A DNA stretch of 58,401 nucleotides from the NCBI GenBank assembly GCA_021404565.1, contig JAAWWF010000012.1, forward strand, positions 1-58,401. The letters run 5' to 3'. This document shows positions 45,971 through 56,900 of the stretch, piece by piece. A program made the translations under genes and the position numbers. The notes under the pieces are model-generated. The model saw only the letters and a program-made list of their open reading frames with translations, was not told where the DNA came from and did no database searches. Each line of letters opens with the position of its first letter. Positions within the stretch are counted from its first letter, which is position 1. Origin of the DNA: Roseivirga sp. GTDB lineage: Bacteria > Bacteroidota > Bacteroidia > Cytophagales > Cyclobacteriaceae.

Positions 45971-47379
45971 TGAAAGTACTAATCAGCACAATTCTGTTGA
46001 GTCTTTGCCTGACTCTTTCTGCGACCGATATAGAGGTCACGGAGGTATTTTTCGATAAGAACAATGGCACGGTAAATTTCTCGGTCAACTGGAACAACGC
46101 CTGGAAAAACAGTCGAAATCACGATGCCGCCTGGGTGTTTATCAAATTCAGCCAGGCTGACGGAAGCTATGTTCATGGTAAGCTGGCAGCGAATTCACAC
46201 AATCTGGTGGCCGATGATTCGGGCCCACAAGGTAAAATAGTGATGACCGATGATCGTGTTGGGGTGTTTCTGGAGCTCAGTGGCCAACACCGTGGTAATG
46301 TCAATTGGGATGTAAAGCTAAAGCTGGATAAAGGGAGTCTTGCACAGGTTGGTTCCGGTATGAAGGCCGAGGTTTATGCCATAGAAATGGTTTATATACC
46401 AGCAGGGGCTTATATTACCGGTGACCCCGATCCTGCAGCCATGGCCTTCAATGCCTTTTATCAATCAGATGCCGGTGGACAACCCAAGGGACAGTACAAA
46501 ATCAATACTGAGGATCAGGTAATTGAAATCGGGCCAAAGGATGGTGCATTGTATTACAATGCCGGCCGCTACCCTATCTACACAGGTGATCAGAAAGGTC
46601 CTGTGCCGGCTACTTTTCCTAAAGGGGTTCAACCTTTCTATATTATGAAATATGAGACCACACAGGGCCTTTATGCAGATTTTCTGAATACAGTGTCCGC
46701 TGATCTCGCAGCGAAGCTCACACCCCATGAAACGCCCAAATACGCTGAAGGCCGGGGTAGTATCAAATATGAATCAGGGAGCTACGCAACGGCCTACCCT
46801 GAGCGACCCTGTAATTATATCACCTGGGATGATGGTATGGCCCTGGCAGACTGGGCAGGGCTTCGGCCTATGACTGAACTGGAGTTTACGAAAGCGGCCC
46901 GTGGCCCGGGCAAAGCGCTTTCTCATGAGTTTCCCTGGAATACCGATAATAAGGATGACCTGGGCCGCTATGTGGATCTGGATGACAATTTAAAGCTTAA
47001 AGAAGGACTGGATGAATCAAAAATTAATGATGCCAACAGGCATCAATATGGAGCTTCCTATTTCTGGGTGATGGACCTGGCCGGCAGCCTTTGGGAAAAA
47101 TGTGTAAGCATTGGCCATCCGATTGGCCGTAATTTTAAAGGCTCTCATGGCGATGGCCTTATATCAAACAGTGGCACAGCTACCAATGCAGACTGGCCCA
47201 AAGGAATTAATGAAGAAGGTGGTTACGGCTACCGTGGTGGTGGCTACTACCAGCATACCATGAAAGTAAGCGAGTTCAATCCACATAGCCCCATTGCCTA
47301 CAGGCGATATGGTGCCTGGTCTGGCGGAAAGCGGTCAATAGCCTACAGTCAGCGCTACGTGCGCACGGCTCCACAGTAG
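45970..47379 (+). CDS. Exported SUMF1/FGE-fold domain protein
   Basis: A 469-residue protein with a signal peptide (LSLCLTLSATD). An N-terminal beta domain (about 20-125, WNNAWKNSRNHDAAWVFIKF) precedes a SUMF1/FGE-sulfatase domain (about 130-465): VYIPAGAYITGD, YIMKYETTQGLYADFLN, RPCNYITWDDGMALADWAGL, ELEFTKAARG, WVMDLAGSLWEK. The catalytic cysteine pair of true FGE (near the C-terminus) is not seen, so it probably does not make formylglycine. It is the third gene of the PadR-permease operon, suggesting it works outside the membrane with the permease. Confidence 0.8.
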   Translation: MKVLISTILLSLCLTLSATDIEVTEVFFDKNNGTVNFSVNWNNAWKNSRNHDAAWVFIKFSQADGSYVHGKLAANSHNLVADDSGPQGKIVMTDDRVGVFLELSGQHRGNVNWDVKLKLDKGSLAQVGSGMKAEVYAIEMVYIPAGAYITGDPDPAAMAFNAFYQSDAGGQPKGQYKINTEDQVIEIGPKDGALYYNAGRYPIYTGDQKGPVPATFPKGVQPFYIMKYETTQGLYADFLNTVSADLAAKLTPHETPKYAEGRGSIKYESGSYATAYPERPCNYITWDDGMALADWAGLRPMTELEFTKAARGPGKALSHEFPWNTDNKDDLGRYVDLDDNLKLKEGLDESKINDANRHQYGASYFWVMDLAGSLWEKCVSIGHPIGRNFKGSHGDGLISNSGTATNADWPKGINEEGGYGYRGGGYYQHTMKVSEFNPHSPIAYRRYGAWSGGKRSIAYSQRYVRTAPQ

Positions 47380-47433
47380 TCGAATGGCCGTGATCCAGAG
47401 AAATACTTAAAGAGAATTCAGTTCAGTTTATCA

Positions 47434-47484
47434 ACCCGGAGTGAGGTGTTTGGTGTTATCACCAGACATCTTTCCACTCCGGGT
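47434..47484. repeat. Long hairpin at the end of the GNAT gene
   Basis: ACCCGGAGTG (47434-47443) and CACTCCGGGT (47475-47484) are perfectly complementary. Inside, AGGTGTTTGGTG pairs with CACCAGACATCT through two G-U pairs around a TTAT loop. The structure overlaps the GNAT stop codon and lacks a T tract. Confidence 0.6.
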
Positions 47485-47737
47485 GTCGCTGCAAGGTGGC
47501 CTTGGCAAAAGGACATAAGGGTAACATTTTTATTCCCTTTGCTCTCACAAAGTTGACGGCATACTCAACGAGCTTTACGCCTACTCCCATTCCTCTCAGG
47601 TCATCAGATACCTCTGTGTGATCTATGATGATTCGTTCCGTTCCGGCTTTTGAATAAGTCATCTCTGCCTTTCGCTGGCCATCTGCTTCTATGTAAAAGC
47701 TTCCCTTGTTCTCGGTTTCCTGTTCTTTTATTTCCAT
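47459..47737 (-). CDS. YidJ-type GNAT N-acetyltransferase-like protein
   Basis: The start chosen is ATG 47737, giving 92 residues; an earlier ATG would overlap the divergent gene. It matches the small GNAT family (PF14542): ADGQRKAEMTY, IIIDHTEVSDDLRGMGVGVKLVEYAV, LPLCPFAKATLQRHPEWKDV. It is divergent from the DUF6134 gene with only 20 bases between start codons. Confidence 0.8.
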   Translation of the reverse strand: MEIKEQETENKGSFYIEADGQRKAEMTYSKAGTERIIIDHTEVSDDLRGMGVGVKLVEYAVNFVRAKGIKMLPLCPFAKATLQRHPEWKDVW

Positions 47738-47757
47738 TAATCTGTATCTTCCGTCAT

Positions 47758-48381
47758 ATGAATAACCCAATTCCCGGGGTTTGGTTCCGAACATATAGCT
47801 TTCTGGCTTCCCTGCTCATTTTGGCCTTTGCCCACCAGCATGTTTCAGCACAAAGTTTGAAGTATGATGCCTTTGTTGATAGTGAGAAAATTGGTGAGAT
47901 GACGGTGGTGAAGGAAGTAAATGATGAGGCGGATAAAATCTCAGTAAAAGGATTCTATAAAATTGTCCGGGACAGCCTGATCAATTTCAAATTCGAAAGC
48001 TATGCTACCTACATGAATGGAATTTTGATGGAAGCGGAAGCTAAAACCTGGTTCAATGATCACAAACCATTAGTTACCAACACATTCGGTGGACAAGGTG
48101 ACTCTTACTTTCTTGAAAGAAGCTGGATAAAAGTAAGTGAGCCATTAATGAAAACTGAGCTCTATGGTACAGATATCTTGTACTTTGAAGAACCTGAAAG
48201 GCTCAAAAATATCTATGACCTTTACACAGGTGGCTATATGAGAATAGAGCCTGCGAAAACGGGGAGTTATAACCTTATTTTCTCCAACCGAACATATTTG
48301 TTCCAATACAAAGACGGTGTATTAACTGAATTCACCAATGCGTTTGGGGCTTACATCATTACATTCAAACTGGCCGGCTAA
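47758..48381 (+). CDS. Exported DUF6134-like protein
   Basis: The start is the ATG at 47758, with a signal peptide ending HVSAQ. The 207-residue product has the beta-strand layout of the DUF6134 family: YDAFVDSEKIGEMTVVKE, VKGFYKIVRDSLINFKFES, ATYMNGILMEAEA. Function unknown. Short divergent spacing to GNAT suggests shared control. Confidence 0.7.
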   Translation: MNNPIPGVWFRTYSFLASLLILAFAHQHVSAQSLKYDAFVDSEKIGEMTVVKEVNDEADKISVKGFYKIVRDSLINFKFESYATYMNGILMEAEAKTWFNDHKPLVTNTFGGQGDSYFLERSWIKVSEPLMKTELYGTDILYFEEPERLKNIYDLYTGGYMRIEPAKTGSYNLIFSNRTYLFQYKDGVLTEFTNAFGAYIITFKLAG

Positions 48382-48478
48382 GACATCTGGCGCTCTTGCA
48401 GTGCCTGACAAATCTTATCAAACCATGGTTGATTATCCTATGGAGTAACGTACTAAAAATACTTTACAAGACAGGAGT

Positions 48479-48851
48479 TCATGCAGGTGATGATCCGAGG
48501 TAGTTTGTTGGTGAAGAACACCAACAAAGGCGGAAATTCATTCTAAATAATCTATAGTTAATAACTAGGGTAGTACTATCTAAAATATATCCGTCTGGCT
48601 TAGTAGGATCAGGCCTAATTGCAATCTGAACTTTTTGGCTAGTAATATAAACTGATGTAGAGTTGCTTCGAGTTCCAGTATTATGATAGCCATCTCCGAC
48701 TCTACTTCCATAATCATAGGGATCAAAAGTCTTATCCCCCAGCAGCTATGTGGGCCTCAATATCGGCCTTGTAATGTCAAAAAGCAGCATCTACAGCATC
48801 TTGGTGGATACCATCGCTATCAAATTTCATAGCTAAACGGCTTGGAGACAT
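48479..48851 (-). pseudogene. Broken toxin-like remnant
   Basis: Translating the minus strand from an ATG at 48851 gives SPSRLAMKFDSDGIHQDAVD, then an in-frame TGA at 48777-48779, then HYKADIEAHIAAGG, then a frameshift in a five-C run at 48736-48740. In the shifted frame it resumes as GDKTFDPYDYGSRVGDGYHN and continues to a stop at 48479. The two lesions interrupt an otherwise continuous, composition-biased coding signal. No family is recognised, but the location behind the immunity-like genes of an RHS locus fits an orphan toxin tip. A perfect 10-bp hairpin lies within (48504-48528). Confidence 0.5.
48504..48528. repeat. Perfect 10-bp hairpin
   Basis: TTTGTTGGTG (48504-48513), AAGAA, CACCAACAAA (48519-48528). 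It may mark the true end of the toxin remnant. No T tract follows on either strand. Confidence 0.6.
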
Positions 48852-48864
48852 GGTCGGATGAGTG

Positions 48865-49185
48865 TCATCCTATAAAAAACTCAACCTCTCGGTCTTTCAC
48901 TTCAATAAGATGGTTGGTTAACAAGTTCAACCTCTTGGCAAAGTATTCCTCAGCTGAGTCCTCATTGTCAAGATGGGTTTTAATTACCAACAATTCTCCT
49001 AATATTGATGGGATGTCAACTCCAGTAAAGCTGAAACCTGTTTCAAATAAAGGAACATAACTCAGATTGTATATTTCACAAATGGGTAACCAATGGCTTT
49101 TAAAGTATGCTTGTGTTGACACAGGTACATTCCTCTTTACCAGTTCGCCATCTACTCTTTCAATTAATAGTGATACCGACATCAA
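48865..49185 (-). CDS. Small immunity-like protein
   Basis: The 106-residue protein is soluble and mildly acidic, with SVSLLIERVDGELVKRN and FKSHWLPICEIYNLSYVP segments. Size, composition and location downstream of the RHS toxin suggest an immunity protein; no family is recognised. The decayed toxin follows it directly. Confidence 0.5.
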   Translation of the reverse strand: MMSVSLLIERVDGELVKRNVPVSTQAYFKSHWLPICEIYNLSYVPLFETGFSFTGVDIPSILGELLVIKTHLDNEDSAEEYFAKRLNLLTNHLIEVKDREVEFFIG

Positions 49186-49248
49186 TCGTTAGTTTGTTCC
49201 ATATTGGGCCACCAAGCCCAGATGGTGAGGTGTGTTAATTAAAATAAC

Positions 49249-49291
49249 GCATTACAAATGCTTGATTCAGACAACCGCGTTACAAACGCGG
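49249..49291. repeat. Two tandem palindromes
   Basis: GCATTACAAATGC (49249-49261) and CCGCGTTACAAACGCGG (49275-49291) share a xxGTTACAAACxx-like core with compensating arm changes. They sit between two immunity-like genes, a candidate mobile or recombination repeat. Confidence 0.5.
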
Positions 49292-49471
49292 TGGAGGTTG
49301 GGTAACGACTACCGGGGGCCTTTCAGACTACTCAAGGGCTATTCAACAATCACAGAAACATAAAAATCTTATCTAACTGAAATAGAGATTGACTCTATCC
49401 CGATTCAGAAAATATATTCACCGAATTCTTTTTTTACACAGCCTCAAAGAAGCGTGCAAAGTGGACGACTG

Positions 49472-49993
49472 TTATCTCTCAATACGGATATACCCGATTA
49501 ATCTATCTTTATCGGGGATTTCTTTTCGGGCAATATCATTGGCTCTAAAATCGACATACCACAGTTGAAAGTACTCCAATTCCTTGAACTTAGGTCTAAG
49601 TCTCAAGGTCTGCAACATTTCATAAGCATCCACCCAATCATTACCATTTTGTTCAAGTAATTCCAACACTGCATCTCTCAACTCAAGAATAAAAGGCGTA
49701 TCAGGTCTCATCTCAGGGTACACATACTCCCAAAGCCATTCCTTTACGTAATCAGCTATTTCTGATGATGAATAGTTGCTTGGATCTAACAGAAGTTTGG
49801 TCTCCTCGGCAATTAGTTTCCAGTCTGTCGTTACGTCCTGTAATGCCTCTTTAAACTCTTCCTTGAGAATTGATTTATCAATATTTCCTTTATCAACCGC
49901 CTGCCGTAGGAAATGAGAAACTTGCTCGTTATCCAGTCCACTATCTTCTCGGAACAAACTCAGCACGGCTTTTAAATGAGGATAATTTTTCAT
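49472..49993 (-). CDS. Probable immunity protein
   Basis: The 173-residue soluble, acidic, helical protein starts three bases after the toxin-like gene stop. No family is recognised. The tight position immediately after a toxin-like gene is the classic place for a cognate immunity gene. Confidence 0.55.
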   Translation of the reverse strand: MKNYPHLKAVLSLFREDSGLDNEQVSHFLRQAVDKGNIDKSILKEEFKEALQDVTTDWKLIAEETKLLLDPSNYSSSEIADYVKEWLWEYVYPEMRPDTPFILELRDAVLELLEQNGNDWVDAYEMLQTLRLRPKFKELEYFQLWYVDFRANDIARKEIPDKDRLIGYIRIER

Positions 49994-49995
49994 AA

Positions 49996-50964
49996 CTATT
50001 TTTCAGGAAACATGGTTACAATTTTAAATACACCAGGACTCGTTTCCTCATATTTAGCGACAACCTTTTTCAGATTTGTAAAGTTTGTATCATTTCTGCC
50101 TATCCCTTTTCCAAAGAAGGTGTTATCTGTAAGTTCAAACCGAACCTCCCATCTTTCAGGGAAATTAGTTGGATTGGGTTGAGTCCTTCTTGATGGATCA
50201 TTCCAAGCACTACTTCCTGGCATGGTTTCTTTGAAAGCCTGTTCCAATTTCGCTGAACTGCCAAACTTAGAGCTAAATGGTTTAATTGGGTTATTTGGGT
50301 TACCAAGAGTCGATCCGTCTGGAGCTATTCCTTGAGTAGCTCTTCTTCTCAAAGCATCATCTGTGACGTCATGTCCATGCCGCTCAAGTACATGAGCGTT
50401 GTTCGTTGGTTTGATATCGCTCATTAAATTACCAGTAGTCCCATCAGGCCGTGTATAGGGCTTGTCGTAAGGCTTGGTATCAGGTACTCTTTTTAACCTA
50501 AGTTCCCCGGCTTGTTCTACTAACTGATAGCCATTTTGTGGTGTTCCAATTTCTGTCCCAGCGCCTAAGTTTGGGGCATAGTCCTTCCCCACTTCTGGGA
50601 GAATATTCCCATTCTTAATTTCGCCTACTTTGTCTCCAGAATTCGCGTCTTTCAAATCCAGATTTCCACCTGCATTTTTTTCAATAATGCCCAAATTCTC
50701 ATCCCAATCATTTGCGTTTTTGACAAAATCAGGGTCATTTTTAAGATTGGGGTCGGCATCCATATCATCCAACTCCTTCCAGGTTCGGATTCTGGAAGGT
50801 TTTTCATTCATGGCTTGTGTCATCTCTGCACCTTTGGGGTTATTCACCTCATCAGTAGCAGATTTAAACCTTTGCCATTGCTGATTACAGGCCGTACCCC
50901 ATGGACAGTCTTCTCCACTTATACCTGTAAAAAGAAGAACTAAAAAAAGAGCTAACGATTTCAT
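49996..50964 (-). CDS. Signal-peptide toxin-like protein, candidate RNase
   Basis: The 322-residue protein has its own signal peptide (KSLALFLVLLFTGISG) followed by a polymorphic-toxin-like linker (PSRIRTWKELDDMDADPNLK). The C-terminal domain (about 180-322) has H191-x-x-x-R195-H196-G-H198, GIAPDG and a late IVTMFPE. Such a pattern recalls small RNase folds (BECR-like) of polymorphic toxins; the exact family is not recognised. It follows the RHS stop by 19 bases and precedes the putative immunity gene by two. Confidence 0.55.
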   Translation of the reverse strand: MKSLALFLVLLFTGISGEDCPWGTACNQQWQRFKSATDEVNNPKGAEMTQAMNEKPSRIRTWKELDDMDADPNLKNDPDFVKNANDWDENLGIIEKNAGGNLDLKDANSGDKVGEIKNGNILPEVGKDYAPNLGAGTEIGTPQNGYQLVEQAGELRLKRVPDTKPYDKPYTRPDGTTGNLMSDIKPTNNAHVLERHGHDVTDDALRRRATQGIAPDGSTLGNPNNPIKPFSSKFGSSAKLEQAFKETMPGSSAWNDPSRRTQPNPTNFPERWEVRFELTDNTFFGKGIGRNDTNFTNLKKVVAKYEETSPGVFKIVTMFPEK

Positions 50965-50983
50965 ATTGTCTATTAGTTAATTA

Positions 50984-53900
50984 TTAATTACAAGAATCAA
51001 AACCTTTAAATTGATCCAACACCTCAGGATTGTTCCTCAACTTCTCATCTACTCCGGCATTCACGGCATTGTCAAAGGCTTTAGTGGTACTGCCATCCGT
51101 GTCATTGGCAATGGCAGCCAGCAAATCAGGATTCTCTTTGACAGCTTTGTTGAGTGCATCTTTGTTTCCGGGAGATAGGTTTTCCAGAACTTTGTCATTC
51201 GTAATATCTACGTCCCAGTCATTATCTCCGGCTCCGGTAAGCTTAGCCTTACCCACTACATCACCGTTCTCATTGACCAACTCAACCTCCTTGTCATTTA
51301 AGTATCTGGTCGTGATACCTTTTTTACCCTTGTCCAGATCGCTAAAAGCATTTTCCAGGAGCTCTCTTAATGACTTAGGCACAGCTTTCTTAGCATTTTC
51401 CAGTAGTTTGGTAAGCTTTACACCTTTGGTAAGTTTAGTAAGCTTGGCCGGTGGTATAAATGAGGAGAGTACCTCATACCCTATTTTACCTCTCGCCTTC
51501 TGTCCGTCATAGGTCAGGTCATCCAACTCATCAAGATAAGCATCAAGTTCGGCCATAATGATTTCATAGAAATAATCTCTGGCCACCTGATCCCTATATA
51601 GTTGATTCAGTAACTGGGTCAATTGCAATGTCTCCAGTCTTAGCTGGAACATCCTTTGACAATAGGAGCTTTCAGGTTCACCGGAAAAATTGTTGCATAG
51701 AAGATGTGACTCAATGCTAACCGCCTCGCTCCATTCAAGCAAATCATATGCTGATAACAAATCTTCTACCAGGGCCTCCAGGAAGCCATGCATAAAGGCC
51801 ACTCCACTCACACCCGCAATGACATCGGTAAGATCACCTGGTTTGTCTGGATGAGTAGGAAATACAGGGTCAAGCGGTTCAAAACCCGGAGGATCTATCA
51901 ATGGCGGTCCATTGGAAGTCGTTGGCCTTGGTATTGGGTCATCACCAAATGGTACTCCATCATTCGGAATTTTGCCCCCTCCCTGTAGGAGACCATCTGG
52001 TAAGACTACCGAGCCATCTCTTTCTTCTCTCTTATGGTTTCTCTCCTGTACTGAGTCATTATAACTTTTCGAGTCTTCATCTTTCTCTTCTTCTTCATCG
52101 TTTACCAGCTCTCTTGGCCCTGGATTGTAGGCTGTGGTATAGGCTGTAGCATAACGATAGTAATTCTTTCTCAGGTCGTCAATGCTTTGACCAGATTCCT
52201 GCCCTGCTTTTCTAATCTCTTCTGCTCTTCTCCTTTCCCATTCTGCACGGTAATCCGCAGGTACTATATCCCCACCATCTCTCTTCAAACTGTTAATATA
52301 ATCCCGTCCGTCTTTGTCGAGGAAGTATTCGACATACTTCTCTCCCACTCCAACAAGAAGATTTAACGCCTCATTATCACCGTCATCATCACTTTCATCA
52401 TCGTCATCATCATCATCTGGGGTTACTGTAACCCCCTGTACAATTCTATCATTAAGATTGAAGTAGTATAAGAATGCCAATGGTCCATTCGGATCAAAAA
52501 CCCAACTTGGAATGATAGACAGTCCCAGGTAATCAATGTTGTTTACTGCATTGTTTCCTGCGTATTGATATGGGCTCAAATCGGCAGTTCTTTCACTCAT
52601 TGGATCGACAGAAAAGAATCTTGCAAGGGTTGCATCAAAACTCCTGAAACCAAGATCCGTCCAGCCTACTCCGAGTTTATCGGATTCCGGAATACCCTCA
52701 AGACTGTCATCCGTGTAGCTAAGAGCCTTAATGCTTGAACCGAAAGGATAAGAATGACTTTCCTTAACGATAATTCCCTTTTTATGACTAATACGCAAGT
52801 CATCAAAATAAACCTCCAGATTGGAATCAGTCTCATTGGAAACATATACATACAAATATCCCGCTTCCACCACTGCTCTACTCAATTTCAACTGTTCATG
52901 CGTACCTTTCGCCTGATCTGATACCTGAATAAACCCTGCATCCTTGAAGTCAAAGTTCTCATCAAAAAGGACATAGTTCAGGTAAGCTCTTGGCAGATTG
53001 TCATCTACATTATCATTTCCCACAGCAATAGCGGCAGGATTATGATTAAAGCTTTGATGTATGATTTGCTGTTCGGTACTACCATCTACCAAACCAGCGA
53101 AGGCAGCCCCAATCGTACTCGCCATAAGCACTGGGTCTATGGCCGAGGCAGGCGCGGCAAGATCTGTTTCATAATAAGCAAAAACCTCCATATCAACCAC
53201 ATCACCAGGTAAAACACTGATAATTTTTCCGGGGCCAATTCTTCTATCTGCTAAAGACCCGTTGAGCCTGGAAGATTCATTGGTTGTGATATCCAGATCA
53301 ACGGTATAATTGGCATTGTTATAGATGGTTCTCGAAGCATCCAGATTCAGAAAAATCTGATCTTCATACTCTCCCATATCCACTCCTTCAACAGGGTGTA
53401 TGTCGGTTTCCATAGTGGCCAGGTATGTGAATTCGGCATGACCTTCAGTCAGCGTAACCCTTGGGTTGCCCAAATGATCTTTCAAATAATAGTCGTAAAC
53501 AAGGCCGTCTCTGGTCTTTCTGATTCGTCCCTCATCATGCCCAAACATCTTAAGTTCATTATTCTGGTAGGTAAAGCCATCGGAATAATCGATCCTTGTT
53601 ATCTCTCCATTGTCGTTGGTAATCTCACTGAGTTTTCTTCCCCTGGCGTCATAGAGGTAGGTGACTTCTTTTGTTTCACCTTCTGCTGCTTCCATGATCA
53701 CTCTCTTTGGCTGTCCCATGAAGTTATAGGTAACAGAGGCAATCCCTTTATTCGCATCTGTCAGGAGGTTGCCATTGGAATCGTAAGTGTAGTCATTACT
53801 ATCATCATTAGGGTTATAAAAACCTTCATCTGAAGATTCCTGAATAATAATTTCAGGATCATCGGGGTCAACTTTGTCGTTATCCACAACGCTGAGTAGT

Positions 53901-56900
53901 TGATTCGGAGAGCCTGTACTGTAATGAAAGCTGAGATTGTCCATCTCAATTTTCAATCCTCCGATTACTGCCTGTCTGGTCAGGTTTTGAATATTTCCAT
54001 TTGCATCATAAGAAATATTGGAAACGCTGTAATCTGCTGATTCAATTCCCCAACCATTCCCTTGCGAATAATCTGCATTGAGCAACCGGTTAACGCGATC
54101 ATACTCATAGCCAAAAGAGTAAGTTTCAAGCCTCGTATTGGTTTTCCATTTCATACCAGATATAACACCTGCCAAATTATTCTTGGCGAATCCCCGGTCG
54201 TAGCTCAGTTCCATGGCAAAGTAGTTTCCGGTCATGGCTACATCATTCAGTAACTGATCAGAGTTAATACCAGTCAGCCAACCCCTGATGTTGTGATCAT
54301 ACTTAAGGCTTTCCAGTTCTTCTCCCACAATTCGCTCCTTCATTTTTCCCATCTCATTATATCGATAGGTTCCTACGGTTTTAAAATCGACATCTTCATT
54401 AACCTTCTGAAGAGATTTTAAAGGCCTGCCAAAATGATCAAAGGTATATTTTTTACGAACCGTATTATCTTCATTTGCCTCAGGGTTGGTAGATCGGGCA
54501 TTTGACTGAAGCATTCTGCCCTCAAAACTGTACTGTCTGGTTATCGTGTTTTCTCCTCCGTGCTGATTTCCTTCTCTCTTCTGTAAAACACGACCCCGAT
54601 CATCATAATAAACCACATTTTCGAGCCATTGATCTGTATCCAGGATTCTTTTCTTACCACCGGATAACCGGCCTTTTACATTGTCATGCTTGATTGAAAC
54701 CACACTGTTGTCAGTGGGTTCAAAAGACATGTAGCTATCATCAATTGCTTTCTGAGTAAAACGGTAGTCATCATAATACAGCACTTCATAGATATCCACG
54801 TTTTCTCCATTTGAGGGAAATGTACTGTCCCAATAGCCTTCTGTATTATTGACATTTAGATCTCCCACTATATTGAAGTCCACATCATTACCCTGAGTAT
54901 CAAAACCTGTCAACAGACGGATACTTCTTTTAGCCTTATATTCCGATATACCGGCTTCATACGCTCCCAATTTGAGATCAATACCCTGGTAGGTTTCTGG
55001 ATCAATCAGGCCCTCAGCCGAAACACTCATGCTGTAAGTATCTCCATCAAGCAGTGTTTGTAACTCGGACCTCGTTTCACTTCCATGATAAGCTCCGATG
55101 ATAACAGGCCTGTTGAACTCGTCAAACTTTGTAAATATCCATTGTGGGTCAGCCGGACTTCGCTGATTCTCATTCTGATTGGCAATCAACCTGTCTGACT
55201 TATCATAAACTCTGTCCTCGCGACCTCCACCGGGCATTTGCTTGGAAATCATCCTGCCCTTCGAATCGTAACGATATTGAAAAGTCAACTCTTTCATCAG
55301 TGAAGGATTAGCGTTCCAGTTCCAACCCAAACCTTCAAGTTCTTCCACTGCCTTAGGGGGAAACGTATATACCAAATCACCAAAATCATTGTAGATATGG
55401 TAGGTGCTCAACCATCCCGAGTGTCCATCCCCTACTACTTCAGCCAGCTGCTTCTTTATCAGAATCTCTCTCCCAGCCTTATCTTTATAAATTCTTATGG
55501 CATTCCCGTCCTCATCTTTACTTGCTAGTACTCTTAACTCTCCTTCAGCATACGTTCCTCCCACTCCACTTAGGGGTATGGCTTCTGCACTCAGATTCCA
55601 GATACGAACTGCATCATCTGCAGAATTAAGCTCATGGATAGTTTTCATCCCTACCCCACTTCCTTCCCAGGAATCGCCTGCTGAAGTAACAAGCTTGTTT
55701 CTGTTCAGAGGTGATTCTTCAAAAACAGTTCTTCCATAAAACACAGACTGGTCAGGGAACTGTCCCTCAATGCCTTCACCTGCATCTCCCTTGTAAAATT
55801 TAAGCTGGTCACCATATGGATCGATTTTGAGACTACCGTCTGATTGAGCAGAGGTAAATGGCAAATACTGATAGGCCTGTCTTCCGTGCTCATCATAGCC
55901 TATGATTTGCACCATATCTTTTTCTCCAGGTGAGCCCGCTCTGTTCACTACCTGAACAGGACGGCCCAGACCATCAAAAAACTGAGTAGACAACTGAACC
56001 GTCTCTTTATTATCAGCATTCAGTACATCATCTATATTCTGATAAGGCTTCAAAGGAGTATAAGTTTGGACCTGATTGAACACTTCATCAGTATCATAGG
56101 CTGCCGGAGTCTCTCTGGCTGCCACAGTTCTCACTTCATTACAGTCAACGGGTGTATTACGATCTGCCTCAGTTAAGGTGACATCAAGGCTGGTCACTTC
56201 AGGTCCCCAAACCTGGTTCACATTATCATAACCTCTGATATAATGAATACCACTTTTCAGCAATCGGAAATCATACTGAGAGGCATCAAGTGTCATATCT
56301 TTACCATCAGCATGCTGCCCCTGCCAATACCAGGTAACTCCAGCAGGTACATCCCCTATGGCACGCAGGTACTCCTGCCCACAAGGCTCAATAAAATCCG
56401 GGGTTGGCGGTGGTGTGGCCAGGGTAAATATGATATTAGCTTTGACTCTTTCACTGACACAACCATCGAAAACCGTTTCTACCAGTACGCATACTGTTGA
56501 GGTGATATCGGTGACAGTATAGTTTGGGCCGGTATACAACAACTCACCTGCCAGACTAAACCAGTTAATGGTTACCCCTTCTTCTGGCTCTACTACCTGC
56601 AGCGTGGCATTTGCTCCGCTTTGATAAACCACCTTGTCTTCAACTACCGGAGCCGTGGGTGATGGATTAACAATAAGCACCTGCGGATTATTCATATCCC
56701 GGTAACCACAGGTAGGCCCATCAGCTACCACGATATAAGTGCCGGATTGCTGAATACCAGGCCATACCAGTTTGGCTCCATTACCTACCTTCTTGCTGAT
56801 TTGGTCTATCTCTCCGTCTTTCTTCAGGTAGTATTCCATACCATCCTGTGATCCGTTAATGGCAATTTGTCCTCCCTCGATCGAACATACCGTTCCGCCA

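Noticed and set aside
45970-47379. The SUMF1-domain protein as activator of the sulfatase in this window
   Set aside because: The sulfatase has no export signal, the SUMF1 protein does, the genes are 20 kb apart, and the catalytic cysteines of FGE are not visible.
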